64,000 nucleotides of DNA, from positions 7,316,001-7,380,000 of the forward strand of contig NZ_JACCBA010000001.1 in NCBI RefSeq assembly GCF_013409365.1, given 5' to 3'. The position numbers and the translations under genes are program-made. The notes below the pieces were generated by a model. It did not search any database. It saw nothing but the letters and a program-made list of their open reading frames with translations, and was not told the DNA's origin. This DNA comes from Actinomadura luteofluorescens (GTDB lineage Bacteria > Actinomycetota > Actinomycetes > Streptosporangiales > Streptosporangiaceae). Shown here one piece after another: positions 50,136 to 59,693 of the stretch (positions are counted from its first letter, which is position 1; every line of letters starts with the position of its first letter).

Positions 50136-51422
50136 ATGATCAAGGCAGGCAGGAGCGCGGCGGTGCTCGCCGCCCTTGCCGCGGCGGCGCTGTCGCTCAC
50201 GGCGTGCGGCGGCGACGACGGCGGCGGCTCCGGTGGCAAGGAGCTCAAGCTCTGGCACTACGAGGCCCCCGACAGCGCCATGGGCAAGGCGTGGGACGAG
50301 GCGATCAAGGAGTTCGAGGCCACCCACCCCGGCGTCAAGGTGAAGTTCGAGGAGAAGGGCTTCGAGCAGATCCAGAAGACGGCGCCCATGGTCCTGAACT
50401 CCAAGGACGCGCCCGACGTCATGGAGTACAACAAGGGCAACGCGACCGCCGGCCTGCTCTCGAGGCAGGGCCTGCTCACCGATCTCACCCCCGAGGTCAC
50501 CAAGCGGGGCTGGGACAAGCTGATCAGCCCGAACGTCCAGGTCACCGCCAAGTACGACGCCAAGGGCACGATGGGCGGCGACACATGGTACGGCGTCCCT
50601 GACTATGCGGAGTACCTGCAGGTCTACTACAACAAGGACCTGTTCAAGAAGAACGGCGTCGAGATCCCGACGACGTTCGCCGAGCTGACCGCCGCGATGG
50701 ACGCGTTCGTCGCCAAGGGCGTCACGCCGCTGACCAACGCGGGCGCCGAGTACATGGCGCACCAGTTCGTCTACCAGCTCGCCCTCGACAAGGCCGACCG
50801 CTCCTGGGTGGACGCCTACCAGCGCTACACCGCCAAGACGAACTTCAACGACGCCGCCTGGACCTACGGCGCGACCACCTTCGCCGACTGGGTGAAGAAG
50901 GGCTACATCGCCAAGAGCTCCGTCAGCCTCAAGGCGGAGGACGCGGGCGTCGCCTTCATGAGCGGCAAGTTCCCCATGATGTTCTCCGGGAGCTGGTGGT
51001 TCGGACGGGTCGCCGCGGAGGCGAAGTTCGACTGGGAGACGGCCGTCTGGCCCGGCGCCAAGATGACGCTCGGCTCGGGCGGGAACCTCTGGGTCGTCCC
51101 CAAGGGGTCGAAGAACAAGCAGCTCGCCTACGACTTCATCGACATCACGATGAAGAAGAAGGCGCAGACCACCCTCGGCAACGCGGGCGGCGTGCCGGTC
51201 GCGGCGGACCCGTCCGCCATCACCGACGCCAAGGCCAAGAAGCTCATCGCCGACTTCGACGGGCTGTCCCGCTCCGACGGGCTCGCCTACTACCCGGACT
51301 GGCCCGTCGCAGGCTTCTACGACGCCTGGGTGGCGCAGACGCAGAAGCTCATGAACGGCACGGCGCCGGCCGAGGTCCTCGGCGGCATCCAGAAGACCTA
51401 CGACGGCGGCCTGCCGAAGTGA
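50136..51422 (+). CDS. Sugar ABC transporter substrate-binding lipoprotein
   Basis: 428 residues. Lipobox ending at Cys in LAAAALSLTACGGDD. Family-1 binding-protein body: ELKLWHYEAPDSAMGKAWDE, KDAPDVMEYNKGNATAGLLS, DYAEYLQVYYNKDLFKKNGV, FPMMFSGSWWFGRV. Anchored outside the membrane, it should bind an oligosaccharide, by context a xyloglucan- or cellulose-derived one. First gene of the operon; its stop overlaps the next start (GTGA). Confidence 0.93.
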   Translation: MIKAGRSAAVLAALAAAALSLTACGGDDGGGSGGKELKLWHYEAPDSAMGKAWDEAIKEFEATHPGVKVKFEEKGFEQIQKTAPMVLNSKDAPDVMEYNKGNATAGLLSRQGLLTDLTPEVTKRGWDKLISPNVQVTAKYDAKGTMGGDTWYGVPDYAEYLQVYYNKDLFKKNGVEIPTTFAELTAAMDAFVAKGVTPLTNAGAEYMAHQFVYQLALDKADRSWVDAYQRYTAKTNFNDAAWTYGATTFADWVKKGYIAKSSVSLKAEDAGVAFMSGKFPMMFSGSWWFGRVAAEAKFDWETAVWPGAKMTLGSGGNLWVVPKGSKNKQLAYDFIDITMKKKAQTTLGNAGGVPVAADPSAITDAKAKKLIADFDGLSRSDGLAYYPDWPVAGFYDAWVAQTQKLMNGTAPAEVLGGIQKTYDGGLPK

Positions 51423-52333
51423 CGACGCCAGGCCGCGGCCGGTCGCGGGAGCAGTGGGGCTACCTGCCCTATCTGCTCCCCGGCCTGCTCCTGTTCACCG
51501 CCGTCATCGGGGTCCCGTTCCTGATGAACATCGGCACGAGCTTCACCGAGTGGACCGGCGTCGGCACCCCGGAGTGGATCGGGCTCGGCAACTACCGCGA
51601 GCTCGTGAAGGACGGGGAGTTCTGGGCCTCGTTCCGGCACAACGTCCTGATCATCGTCGGGATGGCGATCGTCCCGACGCTGATCGGCCTGGTGCTGGCC
51701 GCGGCGCTGACCGACCTGGTCGACCGGCATTTCGGGCCGCGCACCGCGAGCGTCCTGCGCGCCTGCGTCTACCTGCCGCAGGTGCTGCCGGTCGTCATCG
51801 CGGGCGTGGTGTGGAGCTGGCTGCTGGCCCCGGAGAACGGCGCGGTCAACGCGCTCCTGGACGCCGTGGGCCTCGGCTCCCTCGCGCACGACTGGCTCGG
51901 CGACCCGGCCACCGCCCTGTGGAGCGTCGTCGGCGTCATGGTCTGGATGCAGATCGGCTTCCCGCTGGTGATCTTCATGTCGGGCCTGCAGCGGGTCGAC
52001 CCGTCGCTGTACGAGGCGGCGGAGATCGACGGCGCCTCATGGTGGCGCCGGTTCCGGCACATCACGATCCCGCAGATCCGGCCGGAGATCTTCGTCGTGC
52101 TGCTGTGGACCACGATCGCGGCGCTGAAGGCCTTCCCGCAGATCTTCGTGCTGACCAAGGGCGGCCCGGGCGGGGCGACGAACGTGCCGTCCTACTACTC
52201 CTGGGTCAGCTTCTTCGAGAAGTCCGACGTCGGCTACGGCTCGGCGATCGCGACCGTGCTGACGCTGGTCATCGTCGCGCTGACCGTCGTCTTCCTGCGC
52301 CTGCAGGGACGTGACCTGGGAGAGGGCCGATGA
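51419..52333 (+). CDS. Sugar ABC transporter permease, MalF type
   Basis: 304 residues from GTG 51419. Six helices of the binding-protein-dependent permease fold; the EAA loop is LYEAAEIDGASWWRRFRHIT followed by IPQIRP, where the ATPase docks. ATPase is not encoded here, so a shared MsiK-type ATPase elsewhere is expected, as usual in actinomycetes. Overlaps both neighbours by four bases. Confidence 0.93.
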   Translation: MTTPGRGRSREQWGYLPYLLPGLLLFTAVIGVPFLMNIGTSFTEWTGVGTPEWIGLGNYRELVKDGEFWASFRHNVLIIVGMAIVPTLIGLVLAAALTDLVDRHFGPRTASVLRACVYLPQVLPVVIAGVVWSWLLAPENGAVNALLDAVGLGSLAHDWLGDPATALWSVVGVMVWMQIGFPLVIFMSGLQRVDPSLYEAAEIDGASWWRRFRHITIPQIRPEIFVVLLWTTIAALKAFPQIFVLTKGGPGGATNVPSYYSWVSFFEKSDVGYGSAIATVLTLVIVALTVVFLRLQGRDLGEGR

Positions 52334-53223
52334 CCGCGACGCTCACGAGGAAGGCGGGGGCGCCGCCGCGCGACCGGCGGGGCGCTTCCCGCCGGGCCCG
52401 CCGCCGCGGCCCGTCGGCCTACGCGGTGCTGGTGGCGCTGGTCGCGCTCGCCGGCGTGATGCTGATCCCGTTCGTCGTGGTGGTCTTCAACGCGCTGAAG
52501 ACGCCGCAGGAGTACTCCTCGAGCGGCCCGCTGTCGCCGCCGGACGGGTTCCACCTGGACGGCGTCCGCCAGTTCTGGGAGCGCGTCGACTTCGGGCACG
52601 TCCTGCTGAACAGCGCGCTCATCAGCGGCTCCGTCGCCGTCCTCGCCGTGCTGCTGTCGGTGTTCAACGCCTACGCGCTCGGCATCGGCCGGATCAAGGG
52701 GCGGATGTGGGTGCTCGCCCTGCTCCTGCTGGCGAACACGCTGCCGCAGGAGGCGCTCGTCTACCCGCTGTACTACATGTCGAAGCAGATCGGCCTGTAC
52801 GACACCAGGCTCAGCGTGATCATCGTGTTCACGGTCATCCAGAGCGCGTTCGGCACCTACCTGCTGTCGTCGGTGATGGCGGCGTTCCCGCGCCCGCTGC
52901 TGGAGGCGGCGCGGATCGACGGCGCCGGACGGTGGCAGGTGCTGTGGCGGGTCGTCGTCCCGGTCGTCCGGCCGACCCTGTCGGTCCTGCTCGTGTTCTT
53001 CTTCGTGTGGACCTGGAACGAGTTCCTGATCCCCATGGTCTTCCTCATCTCCAACGAGAACCAGACGGTCTCGGTCGCCCTCGGCGTCCTGCAGGGCCAG
53101 CGCCTCATGGACGCCACCATGTCCAGCGCGGCGTCGCTCCTCGGCCTGCTCCCGACCGTCGCGTTCTTCCTCATCTTCCAGCGCACTCTTTCGCGCGGAC
53201 TGACGGCGGGGGCCATCAAATAA
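52330..53223 (+). CDS. Sugar ABC transporter permease, MalG type
   Basis: 297 residues from ATG 52330. Basic N-terminus, then six helices; the EAA loop reads LLEAARIDGAGRWQVLWRVV, followed by VPVVRPTLS. TWNEFLIPMVF near the end is typical of the MalG branch. Pairs with the preceding permease. The stop shares one base with the GH31 start. Confidence 0.93.
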   Translation: MTATLTRKAGAPPRDRRGASRRARRRGPSAYAVLVALVALAGVMLIPFVVVVFNALKTPQEYSSSGPLSPPDGFHLDGVRQFWERVDFGHVLLNSALISGSVAVLAVLLSVFNAYALGIGRIKGRMWVLALLLLANTLPQEALVYPLYYMSKQIGLYDTRLSVIIVFTVIQSAFGTYLLSSVMAAFPRPLLEAARIDGAGRWQVLWRVVVPVVRPTLSVLLVFFFVWTWNEFLIPMVFLISNENQTVSVALGVLQGQRLMDATMSSAASLLGLLPTVAFFLIFQRTLSRGLTAGAIK

Positions 53224-55514
53224 TGAAGTTCAGTGACGGCTACTGGATGCTGCGCGAGGGTGTGCGGGCGTCGCATCCGGTGGAGGTCCTCGACGTGGAC
53301 GCCGGACCCGGCGCGTTCACGGTGCACGCGCCGGTGCAGCGGATCCGGCACCGGGGCGACCTGCTCAAGGGGCCGGTGGTGACGGTGACCTGCGAGTCGC
53401 CGATGCCGGACGTCATCGGCGTCACCCTCACCCACTTCGCGGGGGAGAGGCGCCGCGGCCCCGACTTCGAGCTGGCCGCCGACCCGGCGGGGGAGGTGCG
53501 CGTGGACGAGGAGGCGGCGACGCTGACGTCCGGCGCCCTCTCGGTCAGGGTCGGGCGCACGGGGGAGTGGGGCGTCGACTTCCTCGCGGAAGGGCGCCGC
53601 CTGACGGGGAGCGCGCCCAAGGCGCAGGCTGTGATCGACACCGACGACGGCCGCCATTACGTGCGGGAGCAGCTCGACCTCGGCGTCGACCACTTCGTCT
53701 ACGGGCTGGGCGAACGGTTCGGTCCGCTGGTGAAGAACGGCCAGGCCGTGGACGTGTGGAACGCCGACGGCGGAACGGCGAGCGAGCAGGCGTACAAGAA
53801 CGTGCCGTTCTTCCTGACCAACGCGGGTTACGGCGTTTTCGTCGACCATCCCGGGCGGGTCTCGTTCGAGGTGGCGTCGGAGGCCGTCGCCCGGACGCAG
53901 TTCAGCGTCGAGGGCCAGTCGATGCGGTACTTCGTCATCTACGGGCCGTCGCCGAAGGAGATCCTCCGCAAGTACACGGCGCTCACGGGACGGCCCGCGC
54001 GGCTGCCCGACTGGTCGTTCGGGCTGTGGCTGTCCACCTCGTTCACGACCTCCTATGACGAGGAGACCGTCACCTCGTTCATCGAGGGGATGGCGTCGCG
54101 CGACCTGCCGCTCAGCGTCTTCCATTTCGACTGCTTCTGGATGCGCGAGTTCCAGTGGTGCGATTTCGAATGGGACCCGCGGGTGTTCCCCGACCCGGCT
54201 GGGATGCTGCGCCGGCTGCGGGACCGCGGCCTGCGGGTCTGCGTCTGGATCAACCCCTACATCGGGCAGCGCTCGCCGCTGTTCGAGGAGGGGCGCTCGC
54301 GCGGCTACCTGCTGAACCGGCCGGACGGGGACGTGTGGCAGTGGGACAAGTGGCAGCCCGGCCTGGCCGTCGTCGACTTCACCAACCCCGAAGCGCGGGA
54401 ATGGTACGCGGGGAAGCTGGAGGCGCTGCTCGACATGGGCGTGGACTGCTTCAAGACCGACTTCGGCGAACGCATCCCCACCGACGTCGTCTACCACGAC
54501 GGGTCCGACCCGGAACGGGCGCACAACTACTACACCTACCTCTACAACCAGACCGTTTTCGATCTGCTCCGCAAGAAGCGCGGTGAGGGCGAGGCGGTGG
54601 TCTTCGCCCGGTCCGCCACGACCGGCGGCCAGCGCTTTCCCGTGCACTGGGGCGGAGACGCCGAATCGACCTTCGAGGCGATGGGGGAGAGCCTGCGCGG
54701 CGGCCTTTCCTTGGGCATGTCCGGGTTCGGCTACTGGAGCCACGACATCGGCGGCTTTGAAGGGACGCCCGATCCGGCGCTGTTCAAGCGGTGGATCGCG
54801 TTCGGGCTGCTGTCCTCGCACAGCCGCCTGCACGGCAGCCATTCCTACCGGGTGCCGTGGCTGTTCGACGAGGAGTCGGTGGACGTCCTGCGGCACTTCA
54901 CCCGCCTGAAGATGCGGCTGATGCCCTACCTGGCCGGCGCGGCCCGCCAGGCGTACGGGGAGGGACTGCCGATGATGCGCGCGATGGTCGTCGACTTCCC
55001 GGACGACCCCGCCTGCACGCACCTGGAACGCCAGTACATGCTGGGCGACGACCTGCTCGTCGCGCCGGTGTTCTCCTCCGATGGTGAGGTCGCCTACTAC
55101 GTGCCGGAGGGTGTGTGGACGCACTACCTCACCGGCGAGCGGGTCGAGGGCGGCCGCTGGGTTCGTGAACGGCACGGGTTCGACGGCGTCCCGCTTCTGG
55201 TCCGTCCGGGTGCGGTCGTTCCGGAGGGCGCGGTGGACGACCGTCCCGACTACGACCATGCCGACGGCGTCACGTTGCGCGTGTACGAGCCCGCCGACGG
55301 GACCACCGTCGTCACCCAGGTCGGTGACACCACGTTCTCGACGGTGAGAAACGGTGAAACCCTGCGCGTGACAGGTGACGGAACCTGGAACGTCCTTCTC
55401 GTCAACGCGCGTGCGGCCGCGGTCGAGGGCGGAGAGCCGTCAGACCATCCGCACGGTGTCCTCGTCAAGGCGACCGGTGGCGAACTGGTCATCACCATCG
55501 AAGAGGAGAGCTGA
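53223..55514 (+). CDS. yicI: GH31 alpha-xylosidase, YicI type
   Basis: 763 residues, no signal peptide. The catalytic barrel contains [20 protein letters not shown] with nucleophile Asp413 and [12 protein letters not shown] with acid/base Asp479, plus [20 protein letters not shown] and [16 protein letters not shown]; these are near-exact counterparts of E. coli YicI and mark alpha-xylosidase over alpha-glucosidase. It would remove xylose from the non-reducing end of isoprimeverose or xyloglucan oligosaccharides inside the cell. Overlaps both neighbours by one base. Confidence 0.93.
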   Translation: MKFSDGYWMLREGVRASHPVEVLDVDAGPGAFTVHAPVQRIRHRGDLLKGPVVTVTCESPMPDVIGVTLTHFAGERRRGPDFELAADPAGEVRVDEEAATLTSGALSVRVGRTGEWGVDFLAEGRRLTGSAPKAQAVIDTDDGRHYVREQLDLGVDHFVYGLGERFGPLVKNGQAVDVWNADGGTASEQAYKNVPFFLTNAGYGVFVDHPGRVSFEVASEAVARTQFSVEGQSMRYFVIYGPSPKEILRKYTALTGRPARLPDWSFGLWLSTSFTTSYDEETVTSFIEGMASRDLPLSVFHFDCFWMREFQWCDFEWDPRVFPDPAGMLRRLRDRGLRVCVWINPYIGQRSPLFEEGRSRGYLLNRPDGDVWQWDKWQPGLAVVDFTNPEAREWYAGKLEALLDMGVDCFKTDFGERIPTDVVYHDGSDPERAHNYYTYLYNQTVFDLLRKKRGEGEAVVFARSATTGGQRFPVHWGGDAESTFEAMGESLRGGLSLGMSGFGYWSHDIGGFEGTPDPALFKRWIAFGLLSSHSRLHGSHSYRVPWLFDEESVDVLRHFTRLKMRLMPYLAGAARQAYGEGLPMMRAMVVDFPDDPACTHLERQYMLGDDLLVAPVFSSDGEVAYYVPEGVWTHYLTGERVEGGRWVRERHGFDGVPLLVRPGAVVPEGAVDDRPDYDHADGVTLRVYEPADGTTVVTQVGDTTFSTVRNGETLRVTGDGTWNVLLVNARAAAVEGGEPSDHPHGVLVKATGGELVITIEEES

Positions 55515-56878
55515 TGGGGTTCCCGGAAGGGTTCCTGTGGGGAGCGGCCACCGCCGCCTACCAGATCGAGGGCGCGGCCCAGGAGGACGGTCGCACGCCG
55601 TCCATCTGGGACACGTTCAGCCACACCCCGGGCAAGGTACTGAACGGCGACACCGGCGACGTCGCCACGGACCACTACCACCGGTGGGAGGAGGACCTCG
55701 CGACGATGGCCGAGCTCGGCATCGGCGCCTACCGGTTCTCCATCTCCTGGTCGCGGGTCCTGCCGGACGGGAAGCCCAGCCCCAAGGGCATGGACTTCTA
55801 CTCCCGCCTGGTCGACGGGCTGCTCGACCACGGCATCGCCCCGGTCGCCACGCTCTACCACTGGGACCTGCCCCAGGCGCTGGAGGACGCGGGCGGCTGG
55901 CCGGACCGCGACACGCCCCGCCGGTTCGCCGACTACGCCGAGCGCGTCGGGCGCGTCCTCGGCGACCGCGTCTACACCTGGACGACGCTGAACGAGCCGT
56001 GGTGCTCGGCGTTCCTCGGCTACGCCTCCGGCGTGCACGCCCCAGGCCGCACCGACCCGGTCGCCGCGCTCACCGCCGCGCACCACCTGAACCTCGCGCA
56101 CGGGCTGGCGGTCCGCGCGCTGCGCGGCGTGGCGTCGCCGTCCGCGCGGCACTCGGTCACGCTCAACCTGCACCACCTGCGCGGCGACGCGGAGGCGGTC
56201 CGGCGGGTGGACGCCGTCGCCAACCGCGTGTTCCTCGACCCGATGCTGGGCAACGGGTACCCCGCCGACCTGCTGGAGGACACGGCGTCCCTCACCGACT
56301 GGGGCTTCCTGCGCGACGGGGACGAGGACATCATCGCCGCGCCGCTCGACGTCCTGGGCGTCAACTACTACTCGCCCACGCTCGTGCGGGACTGGGACGG
56401 CGCCGGCCCCCGCGCGCACGCGGACGGCCACCGCAGGGGCGCGGCCAGTCCGTTCGTCGGCTGCGACGCCGTCGAGTTCGCCGAGCAGCCCGGCCCCCGC
56501 ACCGAGATGGGCTGGCCGATCGACGCGAACGGCATGGAGGAGCTCCTCCTGCGGCTGCGCCGCGAGTACCCGGACACCCCGCTGATGGTCACCGAGAACG
56601 GCGCCGCGTTCGCCGACGCGGTGGACGGCGACGGCCGCGTCCGGGACGACCGGCGCATCGCCTACCTGCGCGACCACATCGCCGCGGTCGAGAGGGCGTG
56701 CCAGGCGGGAGCCGACGTCCGCGGCTACTTCGCCTGGTCGCTGCTGGACAACTTCGAGTGGGCCTACGGGTACTCCAAGCGCTTCGGCCTCGTCCACGTC
56801 GACTACGCCACCGGCGAGCGCACCTGGAAGGACAGCGCCCGCTGGTACCGCGACGCCATCGCCCGCGGCCCCTCGTGA
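55514..56878 (+). CDS. GH1 beta-glucosidase, cytoplasmic
   Basis: 454 residues, typical BglC/BglB length, no signal peptide. [20 protein letters not shown] at the N-terminus; acid/base Glu161 in TLNEPW and nucleophile Glu361 in [26 protein letters not shown] near the end. It cleaves beta-glucosidic bonds of imported cello- or xylogluco-oligosaccharides after alpha-xylosidase action. Start codon overlaps the GH31 stop (TGATG). Confidence 0.94.
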   Translation: MGFPEGFLWGAATAAYQIEGAAQEDGRTPSIWDTFSHTPGKVLNGDTGDVATDHYHRWEEDLATMAELGIGAYRFSISWSRVLPDGKPSPKGMDFYSRLVDGLLDHGIAPVATLYHWDLPQALEDAGGWPDRDTPRRFADYAERVGRVLGDRVYTWTTLNEPWCSAFLGYASGVHAPGRTDPVAALTAAHHLNLAHGLAVRALRGVASPSARHSVTLNLHHLRGDAEAVRRVDAVANRVFLDPMLGNGYPADLLEDTASLTDWGFLRDGDEDIIAAPLDVLGVNYYSPTLVRDWDGAGPRAHADGHRRGAASPFVGCDAVEFAEQPGPRTEMGWPIDANGMEELLLRLRREYPDTPLMVTENGAAFADAVDGDGRVRDDRRIAYLRDHIAAVERACQAGADVRGYFAWSLLDNFEWAYGYSKRFGLVHVDYATGERTWKDSARWYRDAIARGPS

Positions 56879-56941
56879 CGCCCGCGCGCGGGGTTACGAT
56901 CATTCGCACTCTGAACGGCTTCGAGGACGACGGGACGGTCC

Positions 56942-57949
56942 GTGGTCAAGATCACTGATGTGGCGCGGCACGCGGGAGTGTCGCCGAGCACGGTCTCCTA
57001 CGTGCTGAGCGGGAAGCGCTCGATCTCCGAGGAGACCCGGCGGCGGGTCCGCGAGAGCATCCGCGAGCTCGGCTACCGGCCGCACGCGGGCGCCCGCGCG
57101 CTCGCCAGCAGCCGCTCCAACGTGCTGGCGCTGATGATCCCGCTGCGCTCCGGCATCGCCGTGCCCGTCGTCATGCAGTTCGCCGTCTCCGTCGTCACCG
57201 CCGCGCGCCGCCATGACCACGACGTCCTGCTGCTCACCCAGGAGGAGGGCGAGGACGGGCTGCGGCGCGTCGCCGACAGCGCCCTGGTCGACGCGCTGAT
57301 CGTCATGGACGTCCAGATGCGGGACCCGCGGCTGCCGCTGCTGCGCTCCCTGGACCGGCCGAGCGTGCTCATCGGCTTCCCCGCCGACGCGGGCGACCTC
57401 ACCTGCATCGACCTCGACTTCCACGCCGCCGGCGCGATCTGCGTCCAGCACCTCGCCGGGCTCGGCCACCGGGAGATCGTGCTGATCGGCTCGCCGCCCG
57501 AGGTGTACGCGCGGCAGACCGGCTACGCCCAGCGGGTCGCCGACGGGTTCGCCGCCGCGGTCGGCGAGCACGGGCTGACCGGCGACGTCCACCCGTGCGA
57601 GGCGACCGCGGACGCGGCCCGCGCGCTCGTCGCCCGCCTCCTCGCCGAGCGTCCCGGCCTCACCGGCGTCCTCGTCCACAACGAGCCGGTCGTCGGCCCC
57701 GTGGTGCGGGCGCTGCGCGCGGCGGGCCGGCGCGTCCCCGAGGACGTGTCCGTCGTCGCGCTGTGCCCGGACGAGATGGCCGAGCACGCCGAGCCGCCGC
57801 TGACGTCGGTGGCGATCCCCGCCGAGGAGGTCGGCGGGCGCGCCGTGGAACTGCTGATGTCCAAGCTCGACGGCGTGCCCGTGCCCGCCGCGACCCTGCT
57901 CCCGCCCACCCTGACCGCGCGCGCCAGCAGCGCGCCCGCGCCCCGCTGA
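56942..57949 (+). CDS. LacI-family transcriptional regulator of the sugar cluster
   Basis: 335 residues from GTG 56942. HTH VKITDVARHAGVSPSTVSYV, hinge helix YRPHAGARALASSRSN, then a periplasmic-binding-protein-like sensor domain (VLALMIPLRSG to the end) for a sugar effector. Encoded 63 bp after GH1 on the same strand. The palindrome TCGAAGCGCTTCGA before the transporter genes and again 56 bp after this gene is its probable operator. Confidence 0.92.
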   Translation: MVKITDVARHAGVSPSTVSYVLSGKRSISEETRRRVRESIRELGYRPHAGARALASSRSNVLALMIPLRSGIAVPVVMQFAVSVVTAARRHDHDVLLLTQEEGEDGLRRVADSALVDALIVMDVQMRDPRLPLLRSLDRPSVLIGFPADAGDLTCIDLDFHAAGAICVQHLAGLGHREIVLIGSPPEVYARQTGYAQRVADGFAAAVGEHGLTGDVHPCEATADAARALVARLLAERPGLTGVLVHNEPVVGPVVRALRAAGRRVPEDVSVVALCPDEMAEHAEPPLTSVAIPAEEVGGRAVELLMSKLDGVPVPAATLLPPTLTARASSAPAPR

Positions 57950-58004
57950 GGGGCGGTCCCCGACACGCTGCCAAAGGAGGGATGGGGCCCTTTCCGCCCC
58001 GCTA

Positions 58005-58018
58005 TCGAAGCGCTTCGA
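58005..58018. promoter_or_regulatory. LacI-type operator TCGAAGCGCTTCGA, copy 2
   Basis: Identical to copy 1 at 50090, 39 bp before the start of the broken GH3 gene. It indicates that the GH3 gene belonged to the same regulon. Confidence 0.85.
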
Positions 58019-58056
58019 CACGCCATCGCTCGGGGGACGTTCCAGAAGGAGATCCG

Positions 58057-58419
58057 TTGCATCGAACCCGTCGCGACCCCCGTTCCCCCGGCCGGCGCAG
58101 CCGGTCGCTGACCCTCGTCCTCGCCGCCGCGCTGGCGGCCCCCCTCGCGTGGACGGCGCCCGCCGCGGCCCGCGAGGCCTACCCGTTCCGCGACCCGCGG
58201 CTGCCCGTCCAGGCCCGGGTGGACGACCTGGTCGGAAGGCTCACGCTCGACGAGAAGATCTCACTGCTGCACCAGTACCAGCCCGCCATCCCGCGGCTCG
58301 GCATCGGCCGGTTCAAGACGGGCACCGAGGCCCTGCACGGCGTCGCGTGGTCGACCGACGGAGGAAAGGGCCCGTTGACGAAGCGCTTCGACTCCCCGTT
58401 TTGCTGCGGCGTGTCGTAG
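58057..58419 (+). pseudogene. 5' fragment of a secreted GH3 beta-glucosidase
   Basis: TTG 58057, with AGAAGGAG upstream, starts a signal peptide (cleavage near APAAA) and the beginning of a large GH3 enzyme: PFRDPRLPVQARVDDLVGRL, LTLDEKISLLHQYQPAIPRL, TGTEALHGVAWSTD. GH3 similarity ends near 58362; the following codons (GGKGPLTKRFDSPFCCGVS) are unrelated and the frame stops at the IS edge. The catalytic nucleophile region is absent. Confidence 0.85.
58379..58391. promoter_or_regulatory. Third operator-like palindrome CGAAGCGCTTCG at the GH3/IS junction
   Basis: The core of the LacI-type operator (12 of 14 bp) reappears inside the tail of the GH3 fragment, just after CCGTTGACG, a -35-like sequence. 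It may be a promoter piece brought in by the rearrangement. Confidence 0.4.
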
Positions 58420-58440
58420 ACCGTACCTAGGATCCGGGGT

Positions 58441-59673
58441 GTGCACCTGAGGTACCAGTTCAGGCTCTATCCGGCTCCCTGCCAGGAGCAGGCGCTGGCC
58501 AGGGCTTTCGGGTGTGCGCGGGTGGTGTTCAACGACGCCCTGCGGGCACGTGAACAGGCGTATGCGGCGGGCCTGGCGTATCTGCCGGATGGGGAGCTGT
58601 CCAAGCGGGTCATCACCGAGGCGAAGAAGTCTCCCGAGCGGGTGTGGCTGGGCGAGGTCTCGGCCGTGGTCCTGCAGCAGGCTCTGGCGGATCTGAACGC
58701 CGCCTACCGCAACTTCTTCGCGTCGGTGTCCGGGAGGCGGAAGGGCCGCGTGATCGCGGCGCCCCGGTACCGGTCCCGCAAGGACCGGCGGCAGGCGATC
58801 AGGTTCACCCGCAATGCCCGCTGGAAGATCACTGCGGGCGGGAGGCTGCGCCTGCCCAAGATCGGGGACGTGCCCGTGCGGTGGTCCCGCACACTGCCGT
58901 CCGTGCCGTCGTCAGTGACGGTGATCCGGGACGCGGCGGGCCGGTACTTCGCCTCCTTCGTCGTCGAAACCGGCAACGAGCCACTGCCGCAGACGGAAGC
59001 CGAGATTGGCGTCGATCTAGGACTGACGCATTTCGCGGTGCTGTCGGACGGCCGCAAGATCAGCAGCCCTAGATTCCTGCGCCGCGCCGAGCGCAAGCTC
59101 CGCAAGGCCCAGCAGGCCCTGTCCCGCAAGACCAGCGGGTCGGCCAACCGGCGCAAAGCCGCCGCAAGGGCCGCCCGGCTGCACGCGCGGGTCACCGACG
59201 CGCGGCGCGACCACCACCACAAGCTCTCCACCCAACTGATCCGCGACAACCAAGCGGTCTACGTGGAGAACCTGTGCGTGAACGGTCTGGCCCGCACGGG
59301 GCTCGCCAAATCCGTGCACGACGCGGGCTGGTCCCAGTTCCTGGCGATGCTGGAGTACAAGGCCGCCCGGCACGGGCGCACCTTCGCCAAGATCGACCGC
59401 TGGTTCCCCTCCTCCAAGCTATGCGGGACGTGCGGGAAGGTCGCCGAGTCGATGCCGCTGAACATCCGCAAGTGGGGCTGCGCGTGCGGCGCGGTCCACG
59501 ACCGGGACGTCAACGCCGCCAACAACATCCTGGCCGCCGGACAGGCGGACAGGCTAAACGACCGTCGAGCGCAGGCAAGACCAGGACTTGTCCCGGCACC
59601 GCGCAGTGAAGCGGTAACCCACCCGGACGCCGCGCGGTCCACGCGCAGCGTGGAGGGGATCTCCGCCCTATAG
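58441..59673 (+). CDS. tnpB: RNA-guided endonuclease TnpB
   Basis: 410 residues from GTG 58441. N-terminal OrfB helix-turn-helix (RYQFRLYPAPCQEQALARAF, FNDALRAREQAY), RuvC-like nuclease with Asp192 in GVDLGLTHFAVL, Glu276 in VYVENLCVNGL and Asp356 in DRDVNAANNILAAG, and a zinc ribbon (Cys328, Cys331, Cys347, Cys349). All three catalytic acids are intact, so it may still cut DNA under an omega-RNA and keep its own element at the site. No transposase partner is present, so moving needs a TnpA in trans. Confidence 0.92.
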   Translation: MHLRYQFRLYPAPCQEQALARAFGCARVVFNDALRAREQAYAAGLAYLPDGELSKRVITEAKKSPERVWLGEVSAVVLQQALADLNAAYRNFFASVSGRRKGRVIAAPRYRSRKDRRQAIRFTRNARWKITAGGRLRLPKIGDVPVRWSRTLPSVPSSVTVIRDAAGRYFASFVVETGNEPLPQTEAEIGVDLGLTHFAVLSDGRKISSPRFLRRAERKLRKAQQALSRKTSGSANRRKAAARAARLHARVTDARRDHHHKLSTQLIRDNQAVYVENLCVNGLARTGLAKSVHDAGWSQFLAMLEYKAARHGRTFAKIDRWFPSSKLCGTCGKVAESMPLNIRKWGCACGAVHDRDVNAANNILAAGQADRLNDRRAQARPGLVPAPRSEAVTHPDAARSTRSVEGISAL

Positions 59674-59691
59674 GACGGAGAGGATGTCAAA
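59500..59691 (+). ncRNA. Candidate omega-RNA at the 3' end of tnpB
   Basis: In this group the guide RNA scaffold overlaps the tnpB 3' end and stops at the element's right end, with the guide copied from flanking DNA. Here the region is rich in short hairpins (CCGCGCGGTCCACGCGCAGCGTGG area and the 59660-59679 stem). The expected guide is the first 16-20 bases after 59691, which is GH3 sequence (CTGGGGCGACACC). Position is by analogy only. Confidence 0.35.
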
Positions 59692-59693
59692 AC

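Larger units (their letters stand above)
58400..59691 (+). mobile_element. TnpB-only IS200/IS605-group element (IS1341 type)
   Basis: The element carries tnpB and no tnpA. The right end is marked by a hairpin, CTCCGCCCTATAGGACGGAG (59660-59679), followed by AGGATGTCAA, a right-end form commonly seen in actinobacterial IS1341 elements. The left end, somewhere in 58398-58430, is estimated. No inverted repeats or target duplication are expected for this group. It separates the two remains of a GH3 gene. Confidence 0.75.
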
